Shown here one piece after another: positions 33,237 to 45,578 of a stretch of DNA of 54,563 nucleotides. Origin of the DNA: Didymodactylos carnosus (lineage: Eukaryota; Rotifera; Eurotatoria; Philodinida; Philodinidae); NCBI GenBank assembly GCA_905250885.1, contig CAJNOQ010000334.1:1-54563 (forward strand), given 5' to 3'. Numbering within the stretch: the first letter of the stretch is position 1; every line of letters starts with the position of its first letter. Below the pieces are notes generated by a model. That model made no database searches and was not told the origin of the DNA. It was given only the letters and a program-made list of their open reading frames with translations. A program made the translations under genes and the position numbers.

Positions 33237-36200
33237 ATGTTATTATCACATGATTTTCGTGAACAATTAACAAGTATTCAACGACAATTTAACAACTGGA
33301 CACAATATGAACAGTTGTATTCAATTATTGAATTAACAAATTCATTAAAAGAATTATCACATAAGTATTTTTTACATCAATTTATATCGAGTGTCGTTGA
33401 AAAAGCAACAACGGATATGTTTACAGTGACTGTACATCAAGCAAATACAACACGTAAGTATCGATCAAATTTTTATAATTATGAAAGATTTTATTGTATT
33501 AATATATTTTATATTTTATTTTAGCTATTTTACGTGTACTATTAGATCAACCACTGGATAAAATACTTGTATCACTACAACTCTATTTACCATTATTAAA
33601 TTTGAATAATGATAATGATGAATTATTAAATGCCTATCATCAAATATTTAATCATGTTAATAAATCACTTTCATCATCATTGTCTAAGAAAGAATTTATT
33701 TATTCTGTTCCATGGTCACCAAGTTCATCACCATCAAAAAATAATCATAATAATCAAAAATTAATTAATGATAATCTTGTATCTATTTGTCGACAATTAT
33801 TATTTTTTATTAGAATACATCCGATGTTACAAAAACTTAACGATTCTATTAAAGATTTTGAAACAATTTTAACAACATATTCAAAGACTAATAATGATGT
33901 TAATGATAGTAAATCATTTAACGAAGAGGTAAATAATAATTATTAAGTATGAAAAAGTTATTTGTTAATAATTTATTTTAATCTTTTCTAGAATTCAAAT
34001 ACTGATTCAAATAACAAAATATCTGTAACATCTACAAAAGAGGAACGACTACATCAACCATTGCAAAGATATTCAGCCATTAGACCTGTTCGATCACAAG
34101 AATTACCATTATCTCAACAAATCAATTTTTCTGATATAACAGTATCACCACGTTTAGAAGAGATAATTAATTGGCGAAATATATCAACAACGAGTCGTAA
34201 TAATTTTACGGATAGTGGTGTAGATTTAACTGAAATACCAAATACATCACAAAATGGTATTAATCTTAGTACATATAATAATGTAAATGAAGAGTATAAT
34301 TCATCTTCAATCTCAACACATTCAACTATTGGTAGATCTCATTCAGCAAATTTGACAAATGTAAATTATAATCATCCATTCGTAACTAAAACAATATCTT
34401 CACCAACTCCAGAATCATTGAATATCAATGAACAACAAATACCAAGAAAAACACCATCTCCACGTTTTGTTGATGAAACATCACCAACAGCGGCAATAAA
34501 TATCTTGGGAGAAAAAAAAATTGAAGTATCAACAACAAATCGTCCACATGTCACATTAAAACCAGCATTGAGTGCACCACATACAACTCTTTCAAATTCT
34601 TTTTATTCTGATACATCAAATGAAAGTAGATTTCATCGTCATACAATAATTAGTGATGGAGATGAAGAAGAAGAAGATGAATCATCATTAAATCCACAGT
34701 CTGTGTTGAATACATTTCGATATAGTACTCCGAATGATGACAAACAACGTCTTGGACATAATTCACATATGGGTGATGATTATCTACATCCCTCTTCTAG
34801 TAGTACAAATTTTGCACAGTTTTTTTCTGATAAAACAAACAATAACAATTCTACCATGAATAATGCTGATATTGGACTGCAAAAATTTTGTTCATTAAGA
34901 TATTATACTCGACCTGATGATCGTGTTTCACAATATTTAGGTGTAGATGGATCAAATTTACCACGAAATACGTTTATACAACCAAATACAGGCATGAGAG
35001 GTAAAGTTAATTTGTTTGTATTTTCACCGATTTTATCATTTGTTTATTCTTAGATGTGCCAAAATGGTTGAAAAATCTTCGTTTACACAAATATACTATA
35101 TTCTTCTCACAATTAACTTATGATGAAATGATGAATTTAACATTGAAACAATTGAAAGATCAACTAATAACAGATGGTGCATGTTCAAAAATTTTACTTC
35201 ATGTTAAAAAATTAAAAGAACGTAAAATTCATTTAAAACAAATGTTGAACGATATCGATAATGGTGTATGTGATATAAAAATAATTTTACAACAACTTCT
35301 TGATATGTTACTAACACCAATACGTGGCGGTGTTAATCTAAAAGTGAATAAGTTAAAAGATGTTAATAATAATAATAAAGAAAATGAAAATCATGAAACA
35401 CAAGAAAAAGATCATAATAATGATATTGGTAAAAATAATAGTATTAATGAATTCGAAGATGATGAGGAAGATTTACCAACTATAATTATGCAAGTCCTTG
35501 AAAAAAGTATGTAAATTTATTAGATAACTTAAAAACTTGAACAATGAGAGCAAAGTAGAGTAATCGTCTTGACTGTGTAGATTCAAGTTTTTCTAATATT
35601 TCGATTGTATCTCTCTTTAGAGCTATAAAACTTATTTACAGTGTTTTGCATTTTTTTTAGTCTATAATATCATTTATCCATCTAGTTCACTATCTTCATC
35701 GATTAGTAATCGTCTCACCCCTAATATCAACAACATGATAACATCAAAGATTCCAAATACAAACACTTTGGCTGAGATCTGCAATACTATGGTGGGATTA
35801 TGTGATCAATGTTATAAACATGAAGCATTTCCACAACAAAAACGTTTTCTATTATTACAATGGCGTGGTACATTATGTCAAATATTACAAAGTATGGGTA
35901 AACTATCATTACAAATTATGCAACCATCTTCTGTTTATCAACGTCGTTTAAAACAACAGACATCCATTCCAACTAATAAGCATACACTACTTCGGAGTAC
36001 TCACAGTACATCAAGTGCAGGTTTTACGGGAAACAATTTACCTCCAACAGTGCCATTAACATCGTGTTATTCCAATATGTATCACAATGATTATATTGGA
36101 AATGATAATCTCAATAGTAATGGCATTGGTGGACCTGTTCCATTAGCTCGTTCATGGAATTCAGAACCCTTAGGACCATTAACAGTACAACAGAGTATTG

Positions 36201-37309
36201 ATCAAAATAATTTAACAATTCGTCGTCCATCTCCCATTGCGCTGGTCGCTTCGCAACAATCACAACAATCTCCTTTTTTTTCAACAAATCATTACAATAG
36301 AAACACCAACGGTTTTGATGAATCTATATTGTCACAAAGAGTACTTGATGATTCTCAACTCTTGTCATCAAATACCGCTTTTAAACCTCCAAAACCATTA
36401 GAAAAATGTTTAACACTTCCTTCGACGCCCCATCAACAACAACGTTATATAAGAAATGAAAATAATAATCATAACTTATTCTCTCCTGAACAGTACGCTA
36501 ACAATAAAAAAGTTCGATCCCATTTCCCTTATTCACCATCACAAAATTATTCACAACAAAATTTACATCAACCACTGGTACGAAAGACCAGTATTGGACC
36601 ATTTCATTCAAATAATAATGATAATAACGAATTTGGCCGTAATAAATTGTGTAAAACCTTAAGTGATCCAAATAGATTACGTTTTAATAATACATCAGTG
36701 TTCATGCAGCAACAACAACAACAATATCAACAACAACAATTTGATTTACAAATGATGCATTTAACATCAACGCCAGGAAATTTGAATTCATATACTAACA
36801 ATGATTTTATGGCAAAAAAACAAATGTCCTCATTTGAACACGAACAAAATAATGAATCACTAACATCTATGAATCAGCAATCAGACGATAATTCATTTTT
36901 TAGTATGTTATCATTTCAAACTATCATCAACAGTGATATATATATATATACATATAGAATAAATTGTTTGTTTTTCTAGGTGATCCTAATAAGGATGATA
37001 GAGATAATATTTATCAGCAACAATCCTTAATGTTACGAGGCTTACCACAAACAGTAATTTCAGCATCAAACAGTAGAACTGATGGCAATAATACAAATAA
37101 TGAAAATATGTTTGATGAATTATACCGTCATATTGAAAGTGCGATTTGTGATGATGGTAAGTTTTATACTTTATACACATCGATTATTATCTATTTATTT
37201 ATTTTTCTTAATAGTATCGGAACAGTCACTAATAGAAAATAATGATCAACCTCTAATCGAAATATCACCAACATCGAATGTGGATAAATCAGAAAATTTA
37301 ATGGATTAG
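33237..37309 (+). CDS. SAMD4: Smaug (SAMD4) SAM-domain RNA-binding translational repressor
   Basis: Smaug proteins bind stem-loop SRE elements in mRNAs through a SAM domain and recruit deadenylation and repression factors in the cytoplasm. Seven exons: 33237-33453, 33525-33928, 33992-35000, 35054-35506, 35661-36902, 36980-37156, 37215-37309; 1198 aa, against ~700 in vertebrate SAMD4. The N-terminus FREQLTSIQRQFNNWTQYEQ matches the Smaug dimerisation region (FRDQVTSLVEWFNDWNECEQ in vertebrates). The SAM domain starts at residue ~545: VPKWLKNLRLHKYTIFFSQL and YDEMMNLTLKQLKDQLI, with basic KLKERKIHLK after it. The PHAT-like segment in exon 5 reads CYKHEAFPQQKRFLLLQWRG. Extra length is Asn/Ser/Gln-rich spacer, with a poly-Gln run at 36708-36740. 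The single-copy vertebrate A/B distinction cannot be assigned. Intact. Confidence 0.93.
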
Positions 37310-38992
37310 TAGAGAGTATTGGATATTCAAACCCGTTGTTGTTATTTGTGTGCTGAAACAGTGAAGAACAAATACTTGAACGACTAGTTACTGATGTTAT
37401 TATTATTGTCGTCGTCTTTCTTTTGTTCTTTCAACTCTTTTTTTTTTTCATAGAAAAAGAATTTTTTATGTCTCTCATCGCTGGGTGATTATGTATGTTT
37501 TTCTTGTTTTTATCTCGACTCATATAACTTCTAAAACGCAAAACTCAATTTTATACATATGTAATATATACAGCATAGAACAAATGTGTTTCTTTATAAA
37601 CACAGTTGCTATATATTTTTAGTTGTTTTCTTTTTCTGACTCTGCAAGTATTCTATTGTGTGCCGTTTTTCAGTTTTCTTTTTTGTATTTATTTAGAGTG
37701 TCTGGTACTCTCTATATTAAAAATTAATTCATTTTTCTTCTCACTTCTCGGTTGTTGTTTTTTCTATCTGTTTTTATCCTATGTAAGATGAGAACAGAGT
37801 TCTGTATTCCCGGTGAGAAAACGTAGAGAACATTGCGTAGCCGGTGAAAAAAAATATATCATACAATTTGAGAACAAAACGGCTTAGCTTAGAATATTTT
37901 CATTTTCTTTTGTGTTTTATGGTGGTGGGTGGTGATGGTCCACTTTTCTCTTGTGAACAAGAAAAAGGTTTATTTTTATGTTTTCTTTTTTGTCTTCAAA
38001 GATATAACAATAAAAGTTTATTTCATTTTTTTTTCTGTTATGCTACTCTTTTTCTAATTGTTCAATGAACTCGTTCAAACGTCAGTGTCTTTTTACAATC
38101 TCACTTATACACGTGCTTTTTAAATAGAAAAATCGTATCTGCAAGCCAGAAAGCTGCTGTGTTAAAGAATAACCGTAGATCTACGATAAACAGAAGAATT
38201 TTTCTTTTGATTTAGTCCCAGACACTTTTTTTTTTAGATGTTAAAGAGTTTTGCGTACTTTTTTCTTTGTCAATATATTCTTTTTATGTTGAACGTAAAT
38301 GGGATAAATTTGCTCGTGTTAGCAGTGTTGCAACACAGTCATATTATGGAGAAAAAAAACTTTAAAAAAAAAGATATTATCCTATAATGAACGTTTTATT
38401 GTGTTTTTTTTTGTTTTTTGCTTTCGAATACTGTAAATAGCAACAAAAATAACGAATAATCAGGTCTTTGTATTTGCTTTTCATCTGTTCTTTTCCTTTA
38501 CATCTTTTTGTATGACGCCGGATTACAGTACTCTAAATTTATTCACTCTTGACTCATGTATAGCAAAAAGATACTCTTAATTTGTCCAAGTGATATAAGT
38601 AGCTCGAAAGGGACAATGAAGAAGCTGACATAAGCATCACACGCGGCATAGAATGAGAAATCAGAACTCTTACGCATTTACTAAATATGATTTATATTTG
38701 TTTTTGGTCTGCTCTTCTTTTTTCTGTGTTATTATTTTTTGTCAAATTCAGCTTTTTTCTTTGTTGCCCATCAGACATTAATCTATTTCTATTGTAAATA
38801 TTATATATTTTTGTTTTTTTTCTTCTTGTTTATTTATCTTTATTATATTTAGCTAATCCGTATTTTATTATTTCAGCGATAATATTTATGATGATTGAGT
38901 GAAATACTTTCTGGTGATACTTTCCAGTTTAGCCATCTAATGTTGATCGTTTTATCTAAGAATTGCTTTGAAAGCAGTTTAATAGACAAAAG
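37310..38992. other. Smaug 3' region and intergenic DNA
   Basis: Very T-rich on the plus strand. Open frames at 37606-37791 and 37844-38068 are low-complexity. No gene or structured repeat was recognised. Several AATAAA-like words occur (e.g. near 38010). Confidence 0.55.
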
Positions 38993-40720
38993 TATGAATG
39001 AATGAATTTATTTTTGCACAAGCATGGTAGTTACAGAAAAAACACTGCTTATGTAACATAGAAGAAAGGAAGAAAGAAAGAAACAAAGAAAGAAAGAGTT
39101 TCAGTAGAATACAACAAAAAGAAAAAGAAAAAGACAGTAGACCATGAATAAGGAAAGAGAACCACAGACCACAACAAAGTTCATACACAGGAGATGTCGA
39201 TGTTTTTATGGCAGAGTTTAGAACTGAAAAATGTTGTTTCAGAATAATTTTAAATTCATTTGTGATTGATTGGTGAACAATTGACGATGGTAGAGTATTC
39301 TACTCATCGATCGTTCCTGGTATGAAAGACTCACCGGACGATTTCAGAAAATAGAACCTTTTAGCTATCGGTTTATTGTGATATTTCTGACTAGATTGCC
39401 GCATGGTTGGAGAAGAAATCATTTTTATCGATGACAGTAAACTATTTCCATGATATGATTTATAGACGTATGAAAAACGGTAGAATTTTCTCCTCACAGT
39501 GAATGGATTTAGTCCTGCCAGAAGTGAGTCCGAGCTAGAGGAATAATTTTTGAGGATTATTCTAGCAGCTATTTTTGTACTGTATTTAATACCTTCAGAT
39601 GAGTGACATATGACGACTCATGAATAATCGAGCCGTATTCCACACCCTGGATGAATTTGTGTTTGAAATACTTGAAAACACAAGCCACTGACATTTATCG
39701 ATGTTTAAACTGACTAGATTTGTGTCGCACCATGAAATAACCTCATCTATGCAGGACTGAGCTTCATCTGGATCACTCAAAATAAAAATATCATCAGCGA
39801 AAAGGGACACTAGGCACGAAAATGCCAGTGAATTTGGTAGATCGTTGATGAATATCAAATATAATTGAGGACCAAGTGTGCTGCCCTGTAGGACTCCCGG
39901 AGGTTATGCGACAGAGAACGAAAAAATCAAGCCCACTTCCACTTTCTGAGTCCTCTGCGAGAGATAGGACTGGAATCACTCAAAAAGGCTGCCCGAGATA
40001 ACAGCAGGAAATAGTTTTCTTCAGAGAATCTAATGGGGAACACGATCGAACGCCTTTTCAAAGTCAAAAGAAATACCCATAACTTTACAACGTTTGTTTA
40101 AACACTGATAGATGTTATCGATAACAAACGAAACATTTGCATCTTTCGTAGAAGAATTTGCGCAAAAATCGTACTAGTTTGCGGAAAAATATCTAATGAA
40201 ATTAAAAATGAGAGTAGTTGTTTATGGATGGTCTTTTCCAAAAACTTTGCTTACATTGGAGATAAGGCGATAGTTTTTGACGAAAAATTTACTTTCTTTT
40301 TTTATGTATCGCGCGAACGATAGATTCTTTCCAAGCTTGCAGAAAGATACCGGATTTTAAGGAGAGTGAAACCATACGATATAATTATTATGAGATTACA
40401 TCTGCGCAAAGTTTTAAAAGCTTGACGGGTGTTCCGTCGACGTTCATTGATTTTTTATTTTTGAGTTTCGAAATAGCAGAAAAAAACGTCAGAAATATCG
40501 AATATTATTTCGAAAGATTCGGGTGAGTTAGGTCGAGCTCCAGCTGGAGATGATAGTGGCCCGACGATATTGGAGAAATTTGTTTGAAAGAAATGTGATA
40601 GGAATACAGCTCTAGATTCATCGTCTGTTGCAGTAGAATAGTATAAGCTTTATTTGTAAAAAAAGGAAAAGAAGAAAAAGGTAGGAATTTCCTCGAATAA
40701 GTATAGAACAGCAAAAAGAA
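38993..40720 (-). mobile_element. Decayed LINE (jockey/CR1-like non-LTR retrotransposon)
   Basis: Minus-strand reverse transcriptase, broken by several frameshifts and stops. Reading from high to low coordinates: SMNVDGTPVKLLKLCADVIS and SLKSG/QAWKESIVR (thumb-preceding block, ~40450-40320), KNYRLISNVSKVFGK (~40270), FDFEKAFDRVPH (domain A, ~40060), PGVLQGSTLGPQLYLIFIND (~39895-39840), LFADDIFIL with the catalytic YADD-type motif as FADD (~39800), GVEYGSIIHESS and TVQKIAARIILKNYS (C-terminal LINE region, ~39650-39560), then LPSSIVHQSITNEFKIILKQ (~39280). A segment between DKCQWLVFSS and GVEYG is deleted. A short (TTCA)n tail, seen as TGAATGAATGAA at 38995-39006, probably marks the 3' end. Dead copy. 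Confidence 0.85.
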
Positions 40721-41735
40721 AGAGGACTAAAGCCGTGACATCATTTCGACTGTTCAACAAGCGAAAATTGTTAGTATAAATAGTAAGTAAGAAAAACACA
40801 CGTAACGCAGAAGAATAGTCGTTTGGAAGAATTACTAGCAAATCCCCTTCGAATGCGCGATATTTATTTAGAAAGGATCAGAAACGTTTACTGTTTCCAG
40901 AAAGAATTATTGATTCATCCTTACTTATGTGGATTAAAAGAAAACGTTCTAATTTTTCAGAAAAGGCCATAGTTTCATGTGGATGATCATTCTGCTTAAT
41001 ATCGATTCTGCCGGCAGACAAAATAACCACTAAAGAGCTTTTGAGACGTCGATTAAGACCATTCAAATGGATCATTTGTTCAAGTGTTGGGATGCTCGCA
41101 TCTGATTTTGTATGAATCTAAACATTGCTTGTGGAAAGTGGAATACTAGGTAAATACCAGGCACGAGGTCACGAATGATGCTGGTTCTACTTATTGTGAC
41201 TCGGAGAGGTGGATATTGTCCTTTTGGCGGCACTTGCTGCTGTTTGTCGGTTTGTGTAAAGGTCAGACTATTATTCGACGGTAGATTGATCAGAGATAGA
41301 TTTGGTATCGACATGAGTGGCAAAAGAGTTTTCTTAGAGGAAGCTTTGCTAATTGTTGAGTTCGATTGAAATTTGGTCAGCGGGTCTGAAGTCAAAGCAT
41401 GACCGAACAGTGATGATACTGCTTTGAATGAGGTCATGATGACGGACGGGACGGAAGGTAACTTGATTTAATGGCGATGATGCATGGTGTTCGACTGTAT
41501 ACAATAGTCGTTGATGATTATCGCATAATAAAATAATTAGACAATTGTTTTGTTCGAGCACATGCTCCAGGAAGTGATTCAAAGGAGGAACAGTTTTGAG
41601 GGAATTCGAAGAACTGTTGTCATCGAGTTTTAGATATCCAAAGTGATCTCGAAGTGCTTCGATTACTTCAATGGGTTCGGTGGAAGAGCGTTCGTTTAAT
41701 TCTTTGTTGTTATGATCGTAATTTGTCATTAACAA
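40721..41735 (-). pseudogene. Unassigned minus-strand coding-like frames upstream of the LINE
   Basis: Three adjacent minus-strand frames (41735-41349, 41437-41072, 41075-40878) join by small frame changes into one plausible ~290-residue protein without recognisable domain (includes PLNHFLEHVLEQNNCLIILL and RLKSSLVVILSAGRIDIKQN). They lie directly upstream of the LINE on the same strand, so they may be its 5' part (ORF1 or degraded endonuclease). I see no zinc knuckles or endonuclease motifs. Position is the only support. Confidence 0.35.
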
Positions 41736-42024
41736 TTATTCCGGAAAATGTCGACATTAGCATCATTGTATTACACTAGTCAAACTTTTTGATTACATAT
41801 CAGTTTTCGTTGACTTGGGTACCTCTCTAAGTTCGTGTCTAAGCGACATACGCTGTCCTAGTATTTCTGACCTGAGTGGGAATTTTTTATCCAAATTTTT
41901 ACGAAATAGAAGGTCTTTTTATTGTCTAAATTGGGGTTACAGAAACACTTGAAATGTATGCACATAGTCGTATAAAAAATATGCGTGGATGACAAATAGT
42001 TGTAAGTTTACGAAAAAATACAAA

Positions 42025-42052
42025 TACTACTTTTCTCCTTTTTCTTTTGTAG
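42025..42052 (+). promoter_or_regulatory. Polypyrimidine tract and AG just before GTF2E2
   Basis: CTACTTTTCTCCTTTTTCTT and then TTGTAG end at 42052, 21 bases before the ATG at 42074. This is a strong acceptor. No exon is needed upstream, so it may be a spliced-leader trans-splice site or the end of a 5' UTR intron. Confidence 0.5.
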
Positions 42053-42073
42053 ATTTGTGTTAAAACTAGGACA

Positions 42074-43380
42074 ATGAATGCAGCACTTTTAAAAGATGTT
42101 GAAACGTTTAAACGAAAAGCAGCGTCCAGTATATCTCTGACGACCACGAATACTAGTGAAAAGAAACCCAGAACTGAACAACAAAAAACATCTACTGGTA
42201 CACGACCTAAACAACAACAAAGCCGTCCAAAACCTTCTGGTACGATATTATCAATATTGAGACGTTTGATACAACAAGTATCTGTACTTTTTTTTAAGAA
42301 TCAGGCGAATCTCGCACATCATCAGGAGGTACTGGGAATCCAGCACAATTTCGTACACTTCAAAGAATTGTTGAACATTTGAAAGTATAACAATGAAAAA
42401 TATCTGTAATATATCATATGATTACTTTGCTTTATTATTTAGACACGTCATCTAACTAACGTAGGATCACATCCATTGACATTAGATGAAATCATACAAG
42501 AATGCACAGGACTTATAGTTGATTCTCATATAAAAAATTGGCTTGCTACTGAAGTAAAACAATTTTATTTAAAGTTAAACTTATATTTTATATTGAGTAT
42601 ATGCGTTTAGGCACTTGTAGATAATCCAAAAATAGAGGTAAAAATAGTTGATAATCAGACAAAATTTTGTTATAAACCGCCATTAGAGATAAAGGGAAAG
42701 AAAACACTATTACAATTATTACGAAAACAACATAAAAAGTGTGGAGGTGCAATTCGAGGTGAAGATGTTAGAGAATCAATTTCAAATGCAGACAAAATTA
42801 TTAAAGTAAAACGATCAATTACTTAAAATATAATACTAAATCTTATGTTTTTAGGATCTGAAAGAATCTGAAGCTATTATAGTATTACCTGGGGAAGATA
42901 AGAAAGATATTTTATTTTTTAATGATCGTGAACATGATTTGCCAGTTAATGAAGGTATAGTAAAGCATTTGAACAAGAAAACTTCTAAACAATATTCAAT
43001 TTACTTTGAAAACTATTTTCCGTTCTTTTGGTTTTTTTTCTTTTGAACATTATTTAAAAAATCATGGCTATTTCTTTTATTTAAGAGTTTATTACTGCAT
43101 GGCGTGATATATCTGTTGACGGACTTGACGAAGATAAGATACGTACATATTTAGAACAAGAAGGTTTAACAGCAATGGAAGGAACGGCAAGAGCCGTAAG
43201 TGATAATCTTTTTTTTTTTACTACATATGAAAAATACTATAATGTATGAATTTTATTTTATTATATTAGCCAACACAAAAAACAAAACCAGCTCCTCGTC
43301 ATCGTGTATCTAAAAAGCACAATGTTCATGTCCAACTTGAAGATTACAGTGCGGCAGATGTAAATAAATTTACGAAATGA
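42074..43380 (+). CDS. GTF2E2: General transcription factor IIE subunit 2 (TFIIE-beta)
   Basis: TFIIE-beta pairs with TFIIE-alpha in the RNA polymerase II preinitiation complex, recruits and stimulates TFIIH and helps promoter melting in the nucleus. Seven exons: 42074-42239, 42305-42384, 42443-42553, 42611-42805, 42855-42954, 43086-43195, 43270-43380; 290 aa, practically the human length (291). The start MNAALLKDVETFKRKA parallels the human N-terminus. A basic, Gln/Ser-rich linker follows. The first winged helix has LKTRHLTNVGSHPLTLDEI and WLATEALVDNPKIEV. The second has LLRKQHKKCGGAIRGEDV and KKDILFFNDRE. The C-terminal part reads WRDISVDGLDEDKIRTYLEQ and a basic tail. Poly-A signals lie at 43425 and 43432. 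Intact. Confidence 0.95.
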
Positions 43381-43707
43381 ACATGTATATTAATTAGTTA
43401 AAAATTGTGTTACAAATTTGTAAAAATAAAGAATAAAACAAGAAACAAAAATTGTGTGATAATTAAAAGTTAGAACATAATGAATTACAGGAATAAATAG
43501 AATGTGCCTGTAACAAACGTTTTCTTTGTTGTTGTTGTTGTTTTTTATAGAAATTTAAGTCTTCCGAATATTAATCAGACAATGTAAATTAAAGCTTACT
43601 ATTAATTTTGAGTTTAAATTCAATTGAACGAAATATTATAATAAATTGTAATAAAACAATTATAAAATAGAAAACTACATACAATGAAAGTTATTACATA
43701 AGGTATG
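43381..43707. other. Convergent 3' ends of GTF2E2 and the tetraspan gene
   Basis: Only 327 bases separate two stop codons of opposite strands. AATAAA words at 43425-43430 and 43432-43437 serve the plus-strand gene. No canonical minus-strand signal was found. The 3' UTRs probably overlap or nearly so. Confidence 0.7.
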
Positions 43708-44417
43708 CTAAGATGAACTAGAATGAAGTGACCCGTTCCAACCGGATGAATATTTTGAACTGGGAGCTTTGGATACAACAACAATATCTTTTTCACTCAA
43801 TATTTGTACAAAAAATGCTCCTTCTTTTTTACGAAATCTTTGATTTTTAGCATCAAAAGCAAGTCTAATACCGATTAGTATACTTAATAAACATACAAGA
43901 CATTCCATACAACTAAGAGTTAACGCTGTTAAAACAATGAAATCTTTTGGCTCTTTTTGATATGTATGACCGTCTGTTGTAACATTAATAAGACCGAGAC
44001 GCAATAGTTGAATATTAACACTCGCCACAATAAGTGTCACAATAGTAATTGCACAAAAACATAATATCTAATATTAAAAAGAAAAGAAAATGAATTCAAT
44101 TGATATAAAGTATTGAGAAAATTTTTTTTTAATTATTTTCTTACTAAATAAAGACCCTTTTGTTTTCCACTTATAACTCCAATACCACCACAAATCCCAA
44201 ACTAAAAGAAAAAAACATAGTTTTAATATTAGTTAAATTTATTTTCGATGAAATGAGAAAAAATGCTTACGAATACGCCACTCCAAATAGGCGAAACACT
44301 GTGTGCCATCCACACTAATGCTTGACTTGCCGAAATGATGCCAACAATTAAACTCATTAATGACAGAAATATATGTAAACTTGATATAACATAGGTTAAA
44401 CCAATAACGATATACAT
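43708..44417 (-). CDS. TMEM196-like four-helix membrane protein
   Basis: Three exons on the minus strand: 44417-44271, 44201-44145, 44067-43708; 187 aa. Four hydrophobic segments are clear: IVIGLTYVISSLHIFLSL near the N-terminus, WSGVFFGICGGIGVISG, LDILCFCAITIVTLIVASVN and FIVLTALTLSCMECLVCLLS. The block SPIWSGVFFGICGGIGVIS resembles the SPVWSGVCFLLCGICGIL block I recall from vertebrate TMEM196, and the overall size and layout agree. The cytoplasmic tail is short, basic then Ser-rich (ending GSLHSSSS). The function of TMEM196 is poorly known. The start is taken at 44417, with a stop in frame just upstream; a further 5' exon cannot be excluded. Family call by resemblance only. Confidence 0.7.
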
Positions 44418-45578
44418 GCGGAAATACTAAATGTGATCATTTGGCTAATAGTTTTTTTTTTATATAGTCTAAAATTATATTGATCTTTGTTTAAATAATA
44501 CTATATTGAACAATATATCTGTCAAGAGTAACATTTCTAACATATAGTGAGTGACAACAAATCTATTCACTACTGGTATGTCCTTGTCAGTTTACTCAAG
44601 GAGTTTCTTTATTTTTTTTTTTTTTCGATTTTTTTGTTCTTTTATTTTTTTCTTCTTCTGTATTTGAACCAAAGAGTATGACATAAAATAATTAAAAGAA
44701 AAATATATTTGTATCGTTCCCACTACTACAACTACTATTTCTATATTGAACGATTTTCTTTTTATTTCCTTTTCTAGAATCACAGAAAAGAACATATTTG
44801 CACGCACACACATACATATTCTTTATTCAAAGAGGAAAACCACAGTAGAAAAAGAAATATGTTTTATTTATGAATAAAAAACGCCACATATCACAACAAA
44901 AAAAGAAAACATTTAAATAATATGCGAGATATAATCTAATAGACAGGGCATATTATAGATCTTTTTCCTCTACATGGCTCATAAAAGTGTCATTAAAAAT
45001 TGATTTGGGATTTTGATCAAAAGAATAATAATAAATGGTTCATCTACTGAATATACTAAACTAAACTATTTTAGTCTTAGTAAAATCTATCAGTAGTTGA
45101 GAGAAAGGTCAACTATAATAAATACATTTTAGAAATTTTATATTGTAAGTATTGAATTAGAGTCGTATGTTACTGTTTATATCAACTTGATTACAGGTCG
45201 TTATATATATATATATATATTGTAAAAATTTTGGATTAGGAAAAAAAACAATTGATAAATTACAGTTTTGATATATTGTGAGAGAAAAAAAAATATTAAT
45301 CTTTTCATGTTCAATAGTGAATTGTTTTATCCAAACTTTAAATCTAGTTGATCTAGTTATCATAGCCAAATTGAAATACATTTTGATCATCTGAGAATAA
45401 AAATGAGTTCTTGTACTTCTGATATTATCTTTATATTAGAACAAAAAAAAAATGTTGTCTACAACTTCCCATTACCATTGAGTCAATGATTTATCATGTG
45501 CCAAAATGTTACTCGATATTTTACTCTTATTATAGAAAGAAAAACAAAAAATATACATTAAAAAAACACACCCAGTAA
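44418..45578. other. Gap between two minus-strand genes
   Basis: AT-rich, with poly-T at 44612-44625, a (TA)n run at about 45202-45220 and a TTTATT word (minus-strand AATAAA) near 44866. It probably holds the promoter of the tetraspan gene and the 3' UTR of the neuregulin-like gene. Confidence 0.6.

Noticed and set aside
41175-41369. Plus-strand frame of 64 codons
   Set aside because: Antisense to the longer minus-strand frames upstream of the LINE; no independent support.
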